DNA of 64,000 nucleotides from Adhaeribacter swui (GTDB lineage: Bacteria > Bacteroidota > Bacteroidia > Cytophagales > Hymenobacteraceae): positions 372,001 to 436,000 of the forward strand of contig NZ_CP055156.1 of assembly GCF_014217805.1 (NCBI RefSeq), written 5' to 3'. Shown here in pieces: positions 17,583 to 26,943 of the stretch. Positions within the stretch are counted from its first letter, which is position 1. Each line of letters opens with the position of its first letter. The position numbers and the translations under genes are program-made. The notes under the pieces are model-generated. The model searched no databases, was not told the DNA's origin, and saw only the letters and a program-made list of their open reading frames with translations.

Positions 17583-18386
17583 TTAATGTTTGCAAAAGCT
17601 ATCGTAAGCAAATTTGCAGATGATAGCCGCTACCACAATTAAGAAAAACACCCGGATAAAACCCGTACCTTTACGAATAGCTAAACGGGCACCTAATGTA
17701 GAACCTAATATATTACAAACGGCCATGGGCACCCCAATGTGATACAATACCTGTTTGGTAAACACAAAGTACAACAAAGCCGACAAGTTAGTGGCTACAT
17801 TCACAATTTTAGCCGAAGCCGAAGCCGCCAGAAAATTAAAGCCAAACAAACCAATAAAAATAAACATCAAGAAACTACCGGTTCCGGGGCCAAAGAAACC
17901 ATCGTAAAAACCAATGGCTAAACCTACTCCTATCCCATACAATTTTTCCTGGGTTTCGGTAAGGCGGGGAGCGTGCAGGCTGCCAAAATCTTTGCGTAAA
18001 AAAGTATAGGCGGCTACGGCTATCAGTAATAATAAAATTACGGGTCGCAACATATCCGTTGGAATAGCACTTACGGTACGCGCCCCGATAAAGGAAAAAA
18101 CAAAAGCCGTAATGGCAGTAGGCAAAATATTACCCCAATTAATTTGTACGCTCGTGCGGTAACGCAATAAAGCCGCCGTAGTACCCGAAATTCCAGCTAA
18201 TTTTCCGGTACCTAATAAACTGGCAATGGGCTGCTGGGGCAGTAAAATAAGCATGGCCGGCGTTTGAATAAGGCCGCCGCCACCCACAATGGCATCAATA
18301 AATCCGGCCAGAAAAGCAAAAAAACACAGGTAAACAATCTCAACTTCCACAAAAGCCACATTAAACTTTCCGGTTCCGGAAAACAC
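17583..18386 (-). CDS. TSUP (TauE/SafE) family permease
   Basis: This is a 267-residue membrane protein of the TSUP family, with about seven to eight helices. Family members export or import sulfite, sulfoacetate and other small sulfur-containing or organic anions. The N-terminal helix AFLAGFIDAIVGGGGLIQTPAM is the family signature, and the second half repeats it as GFYDGFFGPGTGSFLMFIFIG. The longest frame begins with GTG at 18386; another GTG at 18350 (giving MEVEIVYLCFF) places the start directly before the first helix and may be the true one. The substrate cannot be inferred; neighbours give no sulfur metabolism link. Confidence 0.87.
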   Translation of the reverse strand: MFSGTGKFNVAFVEVEIVYLCFFAFLAGFIDAIVGGGGLIQTPAMLILLPQQPIASLLGTGKLAGISGTTAALLRYRTSVQINWGNILPTAITAFVFSFIGARTVSAIPTDMLRPVILLLLIAVAAYTFLRKDFGSLHAPRLTETQEKLYGIGVGLAIGFYDGFFGPGTGSFLMFIFIGLFGFNFLAASASAKIVNVATNLSALLYFVFTKQVLYHIGVPMAVCNILGSTLGARLAIRKGTGFIRVFFLIVVAAIICKFAYDSFCKH

Positions 18387-18540
18387 CCATGCAAATTAAT
18401 AATATTCGTTTATCCAACGGTTTAAAACCCGTAATCTTCACTTAATCCTTATTTTTTAATTTTTCTATTTTCCCACAAGATAGAATCAGGAGCGCCGGGT
18501 TAATCAAAGAGTTAATCCGTAAATTAACCATGGTTTTCGT

Positions 18541-18548
18541 TATATTTG
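18541..18548 (+). promoter_or_regulatory. Putative -7 promoter element for the Uma2 gene
   Basis: TATATTTG matches TAnnTTTG exactly, 16 bp upstream of the ATG at 18565. No -33 TTTG at the expected distance. Confidence 0.5.
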
Positions 18549-18564
18549 CTTAAACGAGAGTTTT

Positions 18565-19137
18565 ATGGCCGTTCAGACTAAAAAGTTTATTACTCCGGAA
18601 GAATATTTAGCTACCGAAAGAGAAGCAAATTTTAAAAGTGAATACTACCAGGGCGAAGTATTTGCTTTAGCCGGGACGGGTAATAACCATAATATTATTA
18701 CTGCTAATTTAATTATAGCTTTAGGCAATAATTTTAGAGGTAAAAATTGCCGGGTTTATCCCAGCGATATGCGGTTGCACATTCCACTAAATGGACTTTA
18801 CACGTATCCCGATGTGCTAGCAGTTTGCGGCGAAAAGCAATTTCTGGACGAGAAAAAAGATACCATTTTAAATCCAGTATTGATTGTAGAAGTACTATCG
18901 CCCTCAACGGCTGATTACGACCGGGGCACTAAATTTATGCTTTATCGCAGCATTGTTAGTTTACAGCATTATTTACTGGTTGATTCGCGAACCTGCCACG
19001 TAGAAAAATACACCAAAAACCTGGATAACACCTGGGTACTGACGGAAGAACGAGACCGAAATGCCGTGCTAACTTTTACTAATCCTGGTTTTGAAATAGC
19101 CTTAGCTGCTATCTACGAAGATACGGAACTAGCTTAA
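18565..19137 (+). CDS. Uma2 family (DUF820) PD-(D/E)XK nuclease-like protein
   Basis: The 190-residue protein has the Uma2 layout: an N-terminal ITPEEYLATE segment, KSEYYQGEVFALAGTGNNHNII, the conserved YTYPDVLAV (catalytic Asp), PVLIVEVLSPSTADYDRGTKF (Glu and Lys of the restriction-endonuclease fold) and HYLLVDS. All expected active-site residues are present and the length is normal. These proteins are abundant in Cyanobacteria and Cytophagales as scattered single genes; their biological role is not established. No methylase, transposase or toxin partner is adjacent. It is convergent with the lamin-tail gene (44 bp between stops). Confidence 0.88.
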   Translation: MAVQTKKFITPEEYLATEREANFKSEYYQGEVFALAGTGNNHNIITANLIIALGNNFRGKNCRVYPSDMRLHIPLNGLYTYPDVLAVCGEKQFLDEKKDTILNPVLIVEVLSPSTADYDRGTKFMLYRSIVSLQHYLLVDSRTCHVEKYTKNLDNTWVLTEERDRNAVLTFTNPGFEIALAAIYEDTELA

Positions 19138-19181
19138 ATAAAGTAAGTGCTTCCTGATTTAGAAATTTTTAAAAATTTAGC

Positions 19182-21776
19182 TTAAAGCTTTCCGCCCACA
19201 ACCACTGTTTCTTTAAAAGTTTGCACGTTGCCTTGCAGGTTAAATAATTCGATAAATAATACATAATAACCGATGGGCGCTTTTTGCTGCTGATCGTTGG
19301 TGCCATCCCATTGAAAAAACCCTTGATTCGCTAAAAGCTCGTTTTTTATCAGACGTTTAATCAAACGGCCGGCCCGATCGTACACGGTTACATTGGCGAC
19401 CATGCCGTTTTTCGCGGCCGCGTAATTAATAGTAGTAAAATCACGGTCGCCGTCGCCATCCGGCGTAAAAACTTTGGGCTCAACGGTAAATACTTGCGCG
19501 GTTGAGCTTGCTTCCTGCACCTGCGAATTGCGATAACCCGGCGTAGCGAAGCCCGCACTGGTGGCCGCCGAATGAAAGTTGCTAGCCGTACTTGGTCCAT
19601 CTAACCGAATTCGTTCCAGCGATACGCCGTTTACATCGTCAATCAACCGAAAGTGCATGTCTTCGTGGTAACTTACCCGGTCAATCTCTTGCTTATCGGG
19701 GTTTAACAAAACCACAGTACCAGCTTCATCGGGGAAAGAAGGCATACTACTAACTTTTAAAAAATTTTCTAATTTGGCTTTCGGATAATGCTGCTGCACA
19801 ATATCCGGACGCATGGTAAGTACCAGGTATTGCTGCGGTGCCAGAATAAAAGGAGCTGAATTTATAGTGCGGGCATCTAAAGCGGTATCAGCCTTCATAT
19901 TGCCAATCTGCCAGTTTTGCAAAGAGATATACTTTTCGGAGCGGTTCACAATTTCCACGAAATCTACGCCCCCACTACGCGGATTAAACAAAATTTCGTT
20001 AATAACCACATCGCCGGGAGCAGCGGTTTGGGGCAATAAGAAACTAGCTTTAGCCGGGTTAGCCAAAATATTACCACTGCAATCGCGAATATTGGTAACG
20101 CTTACTTCGTAGGTTTTACCGGCTTGCAGGCTGCTTCCGAGGGTAAGTTCCACGGTAGTAAAATCGGGGCTTATAACGGTAGCTTTTAAAACCGGTATGT
20201 CCGGCGAAATCTTATAAAAACCAGGATTTACGGATTGGGCGCTATCCAGCTTCTCGTTAAAAGTAAGCGAAAGAACCGAGTTATTTTTAATTATAGCTTG
20301 ATTTAAGACGGGCGGCAAATTATCGGAATTGCTGGCTTTTACCGAGTTTTCTTTACCCGGCGTGCCACCCGCTTCGTTTATGCTGGCTACCCAATTGTTA
20401 CCCGAAACGCACGGGTTTTGCAAATCAATTATCTCCAAACTCCAGCCGCCTTCGGCTTTACTGCTGCTACGGTACCAGGCTGGCGTATAATTTACTTTAT
20501 CAATTAATTTACCGGTTTGGTCAAATAACTCTACCGCATCGCCGCCGTCGTTTAAAGAAGGAAAAGTTTTCAACCCAATTACTTTACCAAAAGGCTTAAA
20601 CTCTAAAGTATCGGTGGCGCGGCAAACAATCCGGTACTCCCCCGGAGCAAATAAAACGGCTGAAAAAACGGCCATAGCGGTTGTAGCATCGGAATACTTC
20701 CAGTTAGCCAGGTTAAAAGTTTTGCCGCTGGCATTATAAATTTCAAAAAACTCACTTTCGGGCAAACCTACGGCTGGCGAGTAATCCGCTAGAATTTCGG
20801 TAATCCGCACATCGCCGGGTAGGGCAATTACCGGCCGCTCGTAAGTAAAAGACCGGCTCTCGGTGGTAGTTTGGGCATTGGCGTACAAATCTTGAATTCC
20901 GGATACCGCTAGCGTATGGGTGCCGGTTGCAAACTCGTCGGCAAAAGTCAGATGGACTAAACCTGGCGTGGCCGCGTCGCGCAAAGCAGTAACCGGATGA
21001 ACGTTAACGGGCTTTAACGTATAATTCATAACCAGTTGCGCCGAAGTAGTGGAAACGGGTTCGCTGAAATTTACATCCACCGTATTACTGCCTGTTCGGG
21101 TAATGCTTAATACGGTGGGCGCTTTTGTATCGCGGATGCGGATATCATCGAAAAAGAACTTTTTAGCATTGGCCGAAGAATATTTTAAAAAAATGCCAAA
21201 ATACGCCGCTTGCCGGTAAACGGAATCTGTAACTGTGCCTTGCGCTACATAGTTGGTACCGGCCCCAGAAAAATCGGCATCTAGTTGCCATTTCCCTCTG
21301 GCGCTCCGGGTAACTTTAACCCGTACTATATTGGCCGTATTACTAGCCAGCGTTTTATCGGTACCATTAATAATAATTATGGGCGATTTTCCGACATCTT
21401 TCCTAAAAAGACTTACCTCATCGGCGGTACCACCCAGGCGCACAAAGTAACCGCTGTTTTTACCGCTTAAGTTTACAGAATCAGAAAGTAGATATACATC
21501 GGCGTAATTACTGGCCGATGTAGCAAAATTTAATTGCGCCCAAAATTCCCAGGAAACATCGGTTGCCGAAGTAGAAGCCGTAGCTAATTGCAACTGGGTA
21601 CCGGTAACAGCCGGCCCGTTACTTTGCAACTGACCCGCCGCGTTCACTATAAAAGCATTTACATGGCCTTGCCAGGTTGGATCTTGCGAAAAATTACCAT
21701 CAGAAAAGTTATCCTGTAACTGGCTAAAGCTCAAAAATGGCAAAAGAATAAAAAAGAAAAGTAAAATTTTTCGCAT
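19182..21776 (-). CDS. Secreted lamin-tail-domain protein with a type IX type B-like C-terminal domain
   Basis: The 864-residue protein has a signal peptide (MRKILLFFFILLPFLSFSQ). It continues with a concanavalin-like N-terminal region, a Big_5/Ig-like module (TVLSITRTGSNTVDVNFSEPVS), a lamin-tail domain (PGDVRITEILADYSPAVGLPE onward), a second Big-like module, and a second lamin-tail domain (APGDVVINEILFNPRSGGVDF). The C-terminus, PKVFTPDGDGDRDFTTINY ... VTVYDRAGRLIKRL ... FQWDGTN ... APIGYYVLFI, has the shape of gliding-motility/type B sorting and FlgD-Ig-like domains. It is therefore a likely type IX cargo. The lamin-tail domain occurs in extracellular bacterial proteins often linked to nucleases or adhesion; here no nuclease domain is visible. 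Confidence 0.86.
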   Translation of the reverse strand: MRKILLFFFILLPFLSFSQLQDNFSDGNFSQDPTWQGHVNAFIVNAAGQLQSNGPAVTGTQLQLATASTSATDVSWEFWAQLNFATSASNYADVYLLSDSVNLSGKNSGYFVRLGGTADEVSLFRKDVGKSPIIIINGTDKTLASNTANIVRVKVTRSARGKWQLDADFSGAGTNYVAQGTVTDSVYRQAAYFGIFLKYSSANAKKFFFDDIRIRDTKAPTVLSITRTGSNTVDVNFSEPVSTTSAQLVMNYTLKPVNVHPVTALRDAATPGLVHLTFADEFATGTHTLAVSGIQDLYANAQTTTESRSFTYERPVIALPGDVRITEILADYSPAVGLPESEFFEIYNASGKTFNLANWKYSDATTAMAVFSAVLFAPGEYRIVCRATDTLEFKPFGKVIGLKTFPSLNDGGDAVELFDQTGKLIDKVNYTPAWYRSSSKAEGGWSLEIIDLQNPCVSGNNWVASINEAGGTPGKENSVKASNSDNLPPVLNQAIIKNNSVLSLTFNEKLDSAQSVNPGFYKISPDIPVLKATVISPDFTTVELTLGSSLQAGKTYEVSVTNIRDCSGNILANPAKASFLLPQTAAPGDVVINEILFNPRSGGVDFVEIVNRSEKYISLQNWQIGNMKADTALDARTINSAPFILAPQQYLVLTMRPDIVQQHYPKAKLENFLKVSSMPSFPDEAGTVVLLNPDKQEIDRVSYHEDMHFRLIDDVNGVSLERIRLDGPSTASNFHSAATSAGFATPGYRNSQVQEASSTAQVFTVEPKVFTPDGDGDRDFTTINYAAAKNGMVANVTVYDRAGRLIKRLIKNELLANQGFFQWDGTNDQQQKAPIGYYVLFIELFNLQGNVQTFKETVVVGGKL

Positions 21777-21921
21777 AGCACGCGATTAGTCCTGAAAATA
21801 TATTTTCTTTGCGCCGCGTTTTGCATTTGGTTAAAGCTTAAAAATAAGCGATATAGCTGAATCCAGAATTAGCGGAACGTATAGCTAACATTTTTTATAT
21901 TTTTTAATTCAATTAAAACCC

Positions 21922-22911
21922 ATGAAAGTAGCAGTAGTAGGAGCCACCGGCTTAGTAGGCGGTGAAATCTTAAAAGTATTGGAGGAACGGAATTTCCCCG
22001 TAGACGAAGTATTATTAGTAGCCTCGGAAAAATCAATTGGTACCAAGAAAACTTTTAAGGGTAAGGAGCTGACTGTAATGGGAGTAAAAGAAGCCATTGC
22101 CGCAAAACCCGAGATAGCCATATTCTCAGCGGGTGGTAGCACTTCTTTAGCCGAAGCGCCCAATTTTGCGGCCGCCGGTATTACCGTTATTGATAATTCT
22201 TCGGCCTGGCGCATGGATCCTTCCAAAAAATTGGTAGTACCGGAAATTAACGCCCAGGAGTTAACCAAAGACGATAAAATTATTGCCAACCCCAACTGCT
22301 CTACCATCCAAATGGTGGTGGCCTTAAACGAGCTGCACAAAGCGTTACAAATTAAACGCATTGTGGTATCTACGTACCAGTCGGTTACAGGTACTGGTAA
22401 AAAAGCAGTAGACCAGTTAATGAACGAGCGGGCCGGCAAAGAAGGCGAAATGGCTTACCCATACAAAATAGATTTAAACGTAATTCCGCACATTGATGTG
22501 TTTACCGAAAACGGCTACACCAAAGAAGAAATGAAAATGGTGAAAGAAACCAAAAAAATCTTCGGCGACGATAGCGTAAAAGTAACCGCTACTACCGTGC
22601 GGATTCCGGTAATGGGCGGCCACTCGGAGTCGGTAAACGTAGAATTTGAAAAAGATTTTACGCTGGATGAAGTGTACGCTATTCTGGAGAAAACCCCCGG
22701 TGTAATTGTAGTGGACGACGTTAAAAATTTAAAATACCCGATGCCGCAAGATGCGCACCAGAAAGACGAAGTATTGGTGGGCCGTGTTCGGTTAGACGAA
22801 ACCCAGGAACGCACTTTAAACATGTGGATTGTAGCGGATAACCTACGCAAAGGTGCGGCTACCAATGCCGTACAAATAGCGGAGTATTTACTTGAACACA
22901 ATTTGGTTTAA
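21922..22911 (+). CDS. asd: Aspartate-semialdehyde dehydrogenase
   Basis: Asd reduces aspartyl-4-phosphate to aspartate semialdehyde, the branch point to lysine/diaminopimelate, methionine and threonine. The 329-residue protein has the NADP-binding motif VGATGLVGGEIL at 5-16, the catalytic Cys126 in NPNCSTIQM and the catalytic base His234 in GGHSESVN. SVTGTGKKAVDQL at about 154-166 is conserved. Length is normal. It stands alone: divergent from the lamin-tail gene and convergent with the hydrolase, with a strong terminator directly after. Confidence 0.97.
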   Translation: MKVAVVGATGLVGGEILKVLEERNFPVDEVLLVASEKSIGTKKTFKGKELTVMGVKEAIAAKPEIAIFSAGGSTSLAEAPNFAAAGITVIDNSSAWRMDPSKKLVVPEINAQELTKDDKIIANPNCSTIQMVVALNELHKALQIKRIVVSTYQSVTGTGKKAVDQLMNERAGKEGEMAYPYKIDLNVIPHIDVFTENGYTKEEMKMVKETKKIFGDDSVKVTATTVRIPVMGGHSESVNVEFEKDFTLDEVYAILEKTPGVIVVDDVKNLKYPMPQDAHQKDEVLVGRVRLDETQERTLNMWIVADNLRKGAATNAVQIAEYLLEHNLV

Positions 22912-22934
22912 TTTTTTAAATTTTTTCTTTTTAC

Positions 22935-22960
22935 AAAGCCCCAACAGTAGTTGGGGCTTT
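22935..22960. terminator. Intrinsic terminator after asd
   Basis: Perfect 11 bp stem AAAGCCCCAAC (22935-22945) with GTTGGGGCTTT (22950-22960), 4-base loop AGTA, followed by TTCGTTTTTT. It can serve asd and the convergent hydrolase gene. Confidence 0.92.
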
Positions 22961-22974
22961 TCGTTTTTTAAAAT

Positions 22975-23775
22975 TTATACCAAAATAGACTCTGCAAAAG
23001 CGCGTAATGCATTTTGCGTTTCCAGCGGTTTTTCAAACATGCCCATGTGGCCGGTGTTGGCTAAAAGCAGCACGGTGGCATTAGCCGGGATGGTACATTG
23101 CGCCAAAGTTTGTTCCAGCGTAACGGCCTGGTCGTCTTTACCCGCGATAAACAGCACCGGATACCGGGCATCTTTTAAAACTTTTGTTCTTTTTTTGCGA
23201 TTGCGCATGCCCTTTACCGCACCCAGAACTGCCTCAATAGAGGTGTTTTTACCAATAGCAGTCAGCATTTTTATTTCTTTCGAAAAATACTTCCGGCGGG
23301 CCGGCGAGAACAAAGGCGCCACAAACGAATTCATAAATACATCTAAGCCATTTTTTTTAATAAACTTTATGGTTTTGGTGCGCACTTCTTTTTTCTCTTT
23401 GGTATCGGGTAAAGCGCTGGAATGAAACAAACACAAGCCACTTAGCATAGTGCGGTATTTCTCGGCAAAAGCCAGCGCTACGTAACCGCCCATCGAATGC
23501 CCCACCAATACGCATTTTTTAATTTCTAAGGCTTTTAGCACCTGGTACACGTAAGCAGCCGCTTCTTCCATGGAATAACTGGTGCGGGGTGCAGTATTTT
23601 TACCAAACCCGGGCAAATCAATGGCAATAACCCGGTATGCTTCTAAAAAAGGTTGGGTAAAAGTATCCCACACTGCTTTGCTTTCGAGAAAGCCATGCAG
23701 AAAAACCAGTACTTTACCCGCACCACCGGAATCTGTAATTATTTGTTCATCCATATTTTTTAAAATTTCGCTCAT
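22975..23775 (-). CDS. Alpha/beta hydrolase
   Basis: The 266-residue protein is an alpha/beta-fold hydrolase: LVFLHGFLESKAVWD carries the oxyanion HG, GHSMGGYVAL carries the nucleophile Ser94, VLFIAGKDDQAV supplies the acid Asp and ANTGHMGMFE the catalytic His. It resembles the BioH/MenH/YbfF-like esterase group but the substrate is unknown. The annotated start MSEILKN is only two bases from a strong hairpin; an ATG seven codons downstream (23752-23754, MDEQIITD) is a plausible alternative. Confidence 0.88.
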   Translation of the reverse strand: MSEILKNMDEQIITDSGGAGKVLVFLHGFLESKAVWDTFTQPFLEAYRVIAIDLPGFGKNTAPRTSYSMEEAAAYVYQVLKALEIKKCVLVGHSMGGYVALAFAEKYRTMLSGLCLFHSSALPDTKEKKEVRTKTIKFIKKNGLDVFMNSFVAPLFSPARRKYFSKEIKMLTAIGKNTSIEAVLGAVKGMRNRKKRTKVLKDARYPVLFIAGKDDQAVTLEQTLAQCTIPANATVLLLANTGHMGMFEKPLETQNALRAFAESILV

Positions 23776-23777
23776 GA

Positions 23778-23811
23778 AAAAACCCGTAAAAATTTCTTCT
23801 TACGGGTTTTT
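23778..23811. terminator. Terminator abutting the hydrolase start codon
   Basis: Perfect 12 bp stem AAAAACCCGTAA (23778-23789) with TTACGGGTTTTT (23800-23811), 10-base loop. On the minus strand it is an intrinsic terminator for the collagen-like gene, ending two bases before the hydrolase ATG. Confidence 0.88.
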
Positions 23812-23864
23812 GAAAGAAATGCTACTGATTATCCAGCAGAAACACTTTCTTAGGGATTAAGAAT

Positions 23865-24506
23865 TTATTTCAGCTTAAATTTCTTAACGTTTGAATCGTT
23901 GATTTTAAAGTATTTAACTACGGCATTGTAATCATTTAAATCAACCGGATATTTGCTCATATCCGCTTTAGTAAGTGGTTTACCGGTAGTACGTCCCCCA
24001 ATATTTCTACCCGGAATAAGAACAAACCGGAATACCTGATCTGTGGTGTAGTTTTTAAAATCAGCGCCGGATAAATCAGCCGCAGATTCTAAAAACAATA
24101 ACACGGCCGTGTTGGAATAAGCAAAATTGTAAGTTAAAGATTGCCCTTGCACCGTATAGGTAGCAGGCAATGGGCTCCAGAAAGGAGTATTACCATCCTG
24201 CGAGACGCCAACTAATCGATAAACCAGCATAATATCACTGGCTCCAACCGGAAACTCTTCATCAAACTCTAAACCAAGAGAATACTCTTCGGCTGCAGTA
24301 AAAGTAGCACCTGGTATGTCAAATACCTGAGCTGAATCGGCACCAGATTCACCGGGAGGGCCTTGCGGACCAACAGGGCCTTGGGCACCAGCAGGACCAG
24401 CGGGGCCGGCTGGACCGGGAGCACCGTCTTTCCCATCATCGCCTTTGCACGATGCCAGGCAAACTAAAATCGAAAAAGCCAGAAAAAGTTGTAAGATTTT
24501 TTTCAT
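23865..24506 (-). CDS. Collagen-like lipoprotein
   Basis: The 213-residue protein has a lipoprotein signal (LVCLASC, lipidated Cys20). Next comes a run of about eleven Gly-X-Y triplets from GDDGKDG to GESGAD (residues 22-56), proline-rich as in GAPGPAGPAGPAG, and a C-terminal globular domain of about 150 residues. The C-terminal domain matches no family I can name; similar short collagen-stalk lipoproteins are common in Bacteroidota and are surface-exposed. The tail ends in lysines (DSNVKKFKLK). It is followed by its own terminator. Confidence 0.85.
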   Translation of the reverse strand: MKKILQLFLAFSILVCLASCKGDDGKDGAPGPAGPAGPAGAQGPVGPQGPPGESGADSAQVFDIPGATFTAAEEYSLGLEFDEEFPVGASDIMLVYRLVGVSQDGNTPFWSPLPATYTVQGQSLTYNFAYSNTAVLLFLESAADLSGADFKNYTTDQVFRFVLIPGRNIGGRTTGKPLTKADMSKYPVDLNDYNAVVKYFKINDSNVKKFKLK

Positions 24507-24718
24507 AAGGTTGCATGTTTATGTTGCCTTAATAATAAAGATATAAATGAAAATATTCTAACTTTTCTGGAAAAAATATAGATTTAATTTGAGGCTCTAA
24601 CTACTAGTAAATGAATATAATCCAGACGATTTTGGCTGAGCTGATAAAAGTTATTTTTTAAAACTTTTATATTACAAAGAAGCCCCTGAAAATTTTAAAA
24701 TACTGCCAGATAAAAAAC

Positions 24719-24746
24719 AAACCCTGGAGGTTTAGCTCCAGGGTTT
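24719..24746. terminator. Intrinsic terminator after dxs
   Basis: Perfect 11 bp stem AAACCCTGGAG (24719-24729) with CTCCAGGGTTT (24736-24746), 6-base loop. On the minus strand it lies about 35 bp beyond the dxs stop. Confidence 0.85.
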
Positions 24747-24781
24747 ATAGTATTGTTAATCGAATAAAATGTTTGTTATTT

Positions 24782-26698
24782 TTAAACAGTTACAGCTTGA
24801 AATAATATCTGGCGTACTGTTTTCTCAATACCGGCCGGATCAAAGCCGCATTCGCGGTGCAGTTCCAGTTGGGAGCCGTGCTCGATAATAGCATCGGGTA
24901 TACCCAGCCGTTTTACCTGCAAGTGGTAGTTGTTATCGGCCATAAATTCGAGTATGGCACTACCAAAACCGCCTTGTAAGCACCCGTCTTCGATGGTAAT
25001 TATTTTATCGTATTTCTGGGCTATTTGGTGCAGCAGCTTATCGTCCAGGGGCTTAGCAAAGCGCATATCGTAGTGCCCGATTTTTACATTTTCTTTTTGC
25101 AAGTTCCGGCAAACATCTACGACATAATTCCCAATGGGCCCAATTGTTAGAATCGCCAGTTCTTCGCCTTCCTGGATGGTACGGCCGGTGCCCACGGCAA
25201 TTTTCTTGAGGGGAGTACGCCATTCCGGCATAACCCCTTCGCCGCGCGGGTACCGGATACTAAACGGCCCCATATCGGGCTGCGACGCCGTGTACATTAA
25301 ATTGCGCAGTTCTGATTCGTTCATGGGCGACGAAACAACCATATTCGGGATGCAACGCATGTAGGCCAGGTCGTAAGAACCATGATGAGTAGGTCCGTCG
25401 GCACCGGCAAAACCGGCCCGGTCTAAACAAAACACCACGTTTAAATTTTGCAAGGCTACATCGTGAATTACCTGATCGTAGGCCCGCTGCATAAACGAAG
25501 AATAAATATTGCAAAACGGAATTAAGCCTTGGGTAGCCAAACCTGCCGAAAAAGTTACGGCGTGCTGCTCGGCAATACCTACGTCAAAAGCCCGATCCGG
25601 CATAGCCGCCATCATGATGTTTAAAGAACAACCGGAAGGCATGGCCGGTGTTACTCCCATTATTTTACTGTTTTGCTCGGCCAGCTCCACCATGGTATGA
25701 CCAAAAACATCCTGGTATTTAGGAGGCTGCGGCGTATCGTAGTGTACTTTGTAAATTTCGCCGGTAATTTTATCGAAAGTACCCGGCGCATGCCATTTGG
25801 TTTGGTCTTTCTCAGCCAAAGCAAAGCCTTTGCCTTTTACCGTAAGGCAGTGCAATAACTTAGGTCCCGGAATATCTTTTAAATCGTGCAGTACCGAAGT
25901 CAGATGATTGATATCGTGCCCATCAATCGGGCCAAAGTACCGGAGTTTTAAAGATTCAAATAAATTGCTTTGCTTCAGCAACGTAGCTTTAATCCCGCTT
26001 TCTACTTTAGAAGCAATGGCTTGCGCATTCGGGCCAAACTTACTGATTTTACCCAGAATGTTCCAGACATCATCGCGCAGCTTGTTGTAAGTACGGGATG
26101 TAGTAATATCGGTTAAATACTCTTTCAGGGCGCCCACATTCGGGTCGATGGACATGCAATTATCGTTTAAGATAACCAACAGGTTGGTATTGGTTACCCC
26201 GGCGTGGTTTAAAGCTTCGAAGGCCATGCCGGCCGTTAAAGCGCCATCGCCAATTACAGCAATGTGCTGCCGGTCGGTTTCGTGCTTGTATTCCGATGCC
26301 ACGGCCATACCCAGAGCCGCCGAAATGGAGGTAGAGGAGTGCCCTACCCCAAAAGTATCGTACTCACTTTCTTTGCGTTTCGGAAAACCCGATAAGCCAC
26401 CGTATTTTCGATTGGTATGAAAATTATCCCGGCGACCTGTTAAAATTTTATGCCCGTAGGCCTGGTGCCCCACATCCCAGACTAGTTGGTCATAGGGTGT
26501 ATTAAAAATATAATGCAGGGCTACCGTAAGTTCTACTACGCCCAAACTAGCCCCAAAATGCCCGCCGTAAATAGAAACGTTATCAATAATAAATTGCCGA
26601 AGTTCCTGGCAAACTTCTAAAAGTTGTTCCGCCGGTAATTTCCGGAGATCGGCAGGAGAGTTAATAGTAGCTAAAAGCTTTCCGGGCTTTATTAACAT
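24782..26698 (-). CDS. dxs: 1-deoxy-D-xylulose-5-phosphate synthase
   Basis: Dxs condenses pyruvate and glyceraldehyde-3-phosphate with thiamine diphosphate, the first step of the MEP isoprenoid pathway. The protein contains VWDVGHQAYGHKILTGR, the ThDP motif GDGALTAGMAFEAL ... NDN and the transketolase pyrimidine domain (DVGIAEQHAVTFSAGLA, with the catalytic Glu). I chose the ATG at 26698 (638 residues, MLIKPGKLLATINSP). The longer frame begins with TTG 48 bp upstream and adds 16 residues not typical of Dxs. No ispA or xseB is adjacent. Confidence 0.96.
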   Translation of the reverse strand: MLIKPGKLLATINSPADLRKLPAEQLLEVCQELRQFIIDNVSIYGGHFGASLGVVELTVALHYIFNTPYDQLVWDVGHQAYGHKILTGRRDNFHTNRKYGGLSGFPKRKESEYDTFGVGHSSTSISAALGMAVASEYKHETDRQHIAVIGDGALTAGMAFEALNHAGVTNTNLLVILNDNCMSIDPNVGALKEYLTDITTSRTYNKLRDDVWNILGKISKFGPNAQAIASKVESGIKATLLKQSNLFESLKLRYFGPIDGHDINHLTSVLHDLKDIPGPKLLHCLTVKGKGFALAEKDQTKWHAPGTFDKITGEIYKVHYDTPQPPKYQDVFGHTMVELAEQNSKIMGVTPAMPSGCSLNIMMAAMPDRAFDVGIAEQHAVTFSAGLATQGLIPFCNIYSSFMQRAYDQVIHDVALQNLNVVFCLDRAGFAGADGPTHHGSYDLAYMRCIPNMVVSSPMNESELRNLMYTASQPDMGPFSIRYPRGEGVMPEWRTPLKKIAVGTGRTIQEGEELAILTIGPIGNYVVDVCRNLQKENVKIGHYDMRFAKPLDDKLLHQIAQKYDKIITIEDGCLQGGFGSAILEFMADNNYHLQVKRLGIPDAIIEHGSQLELHRECGFDPAGIEKTVRQILFQAVTV

Positions 26699-26943
26699 GG
26701 GCTGGCTAGTAATTGAATGGTAGAAACAGAACAAAGTTCCGGCCAATAAGTTTGCGCATCTGTATGCCTACTTACGTATTAGGCGCAAAATTAGTCAATT
26801 TATTTATGGTAATTTAAAGATTGTGCCCGCTTATTCCGGAAAATAAATGGTAGCGGTTTAAAATTCTTCTGATCTGCTAAAAATAAGGCATTGATAAACC
26901 AGCTTTGGGCTCAAATTTTAAAAAATTTTAAATTTTAGAAAAC

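Noticed and set aside
18565-19137. Uma2 nuclease as part of a mobile element or restriction system
   Set aside because: No methylase, transposase, integrase or terminal repeats flank it; codon usage and neighbours look ordinary.
26699-26746. N-terminal extension of Dxs from a TTG
   Set aside because: The ATG at 26698 gives a normal Dxs N-terminus; the extension looks like leader sequence.
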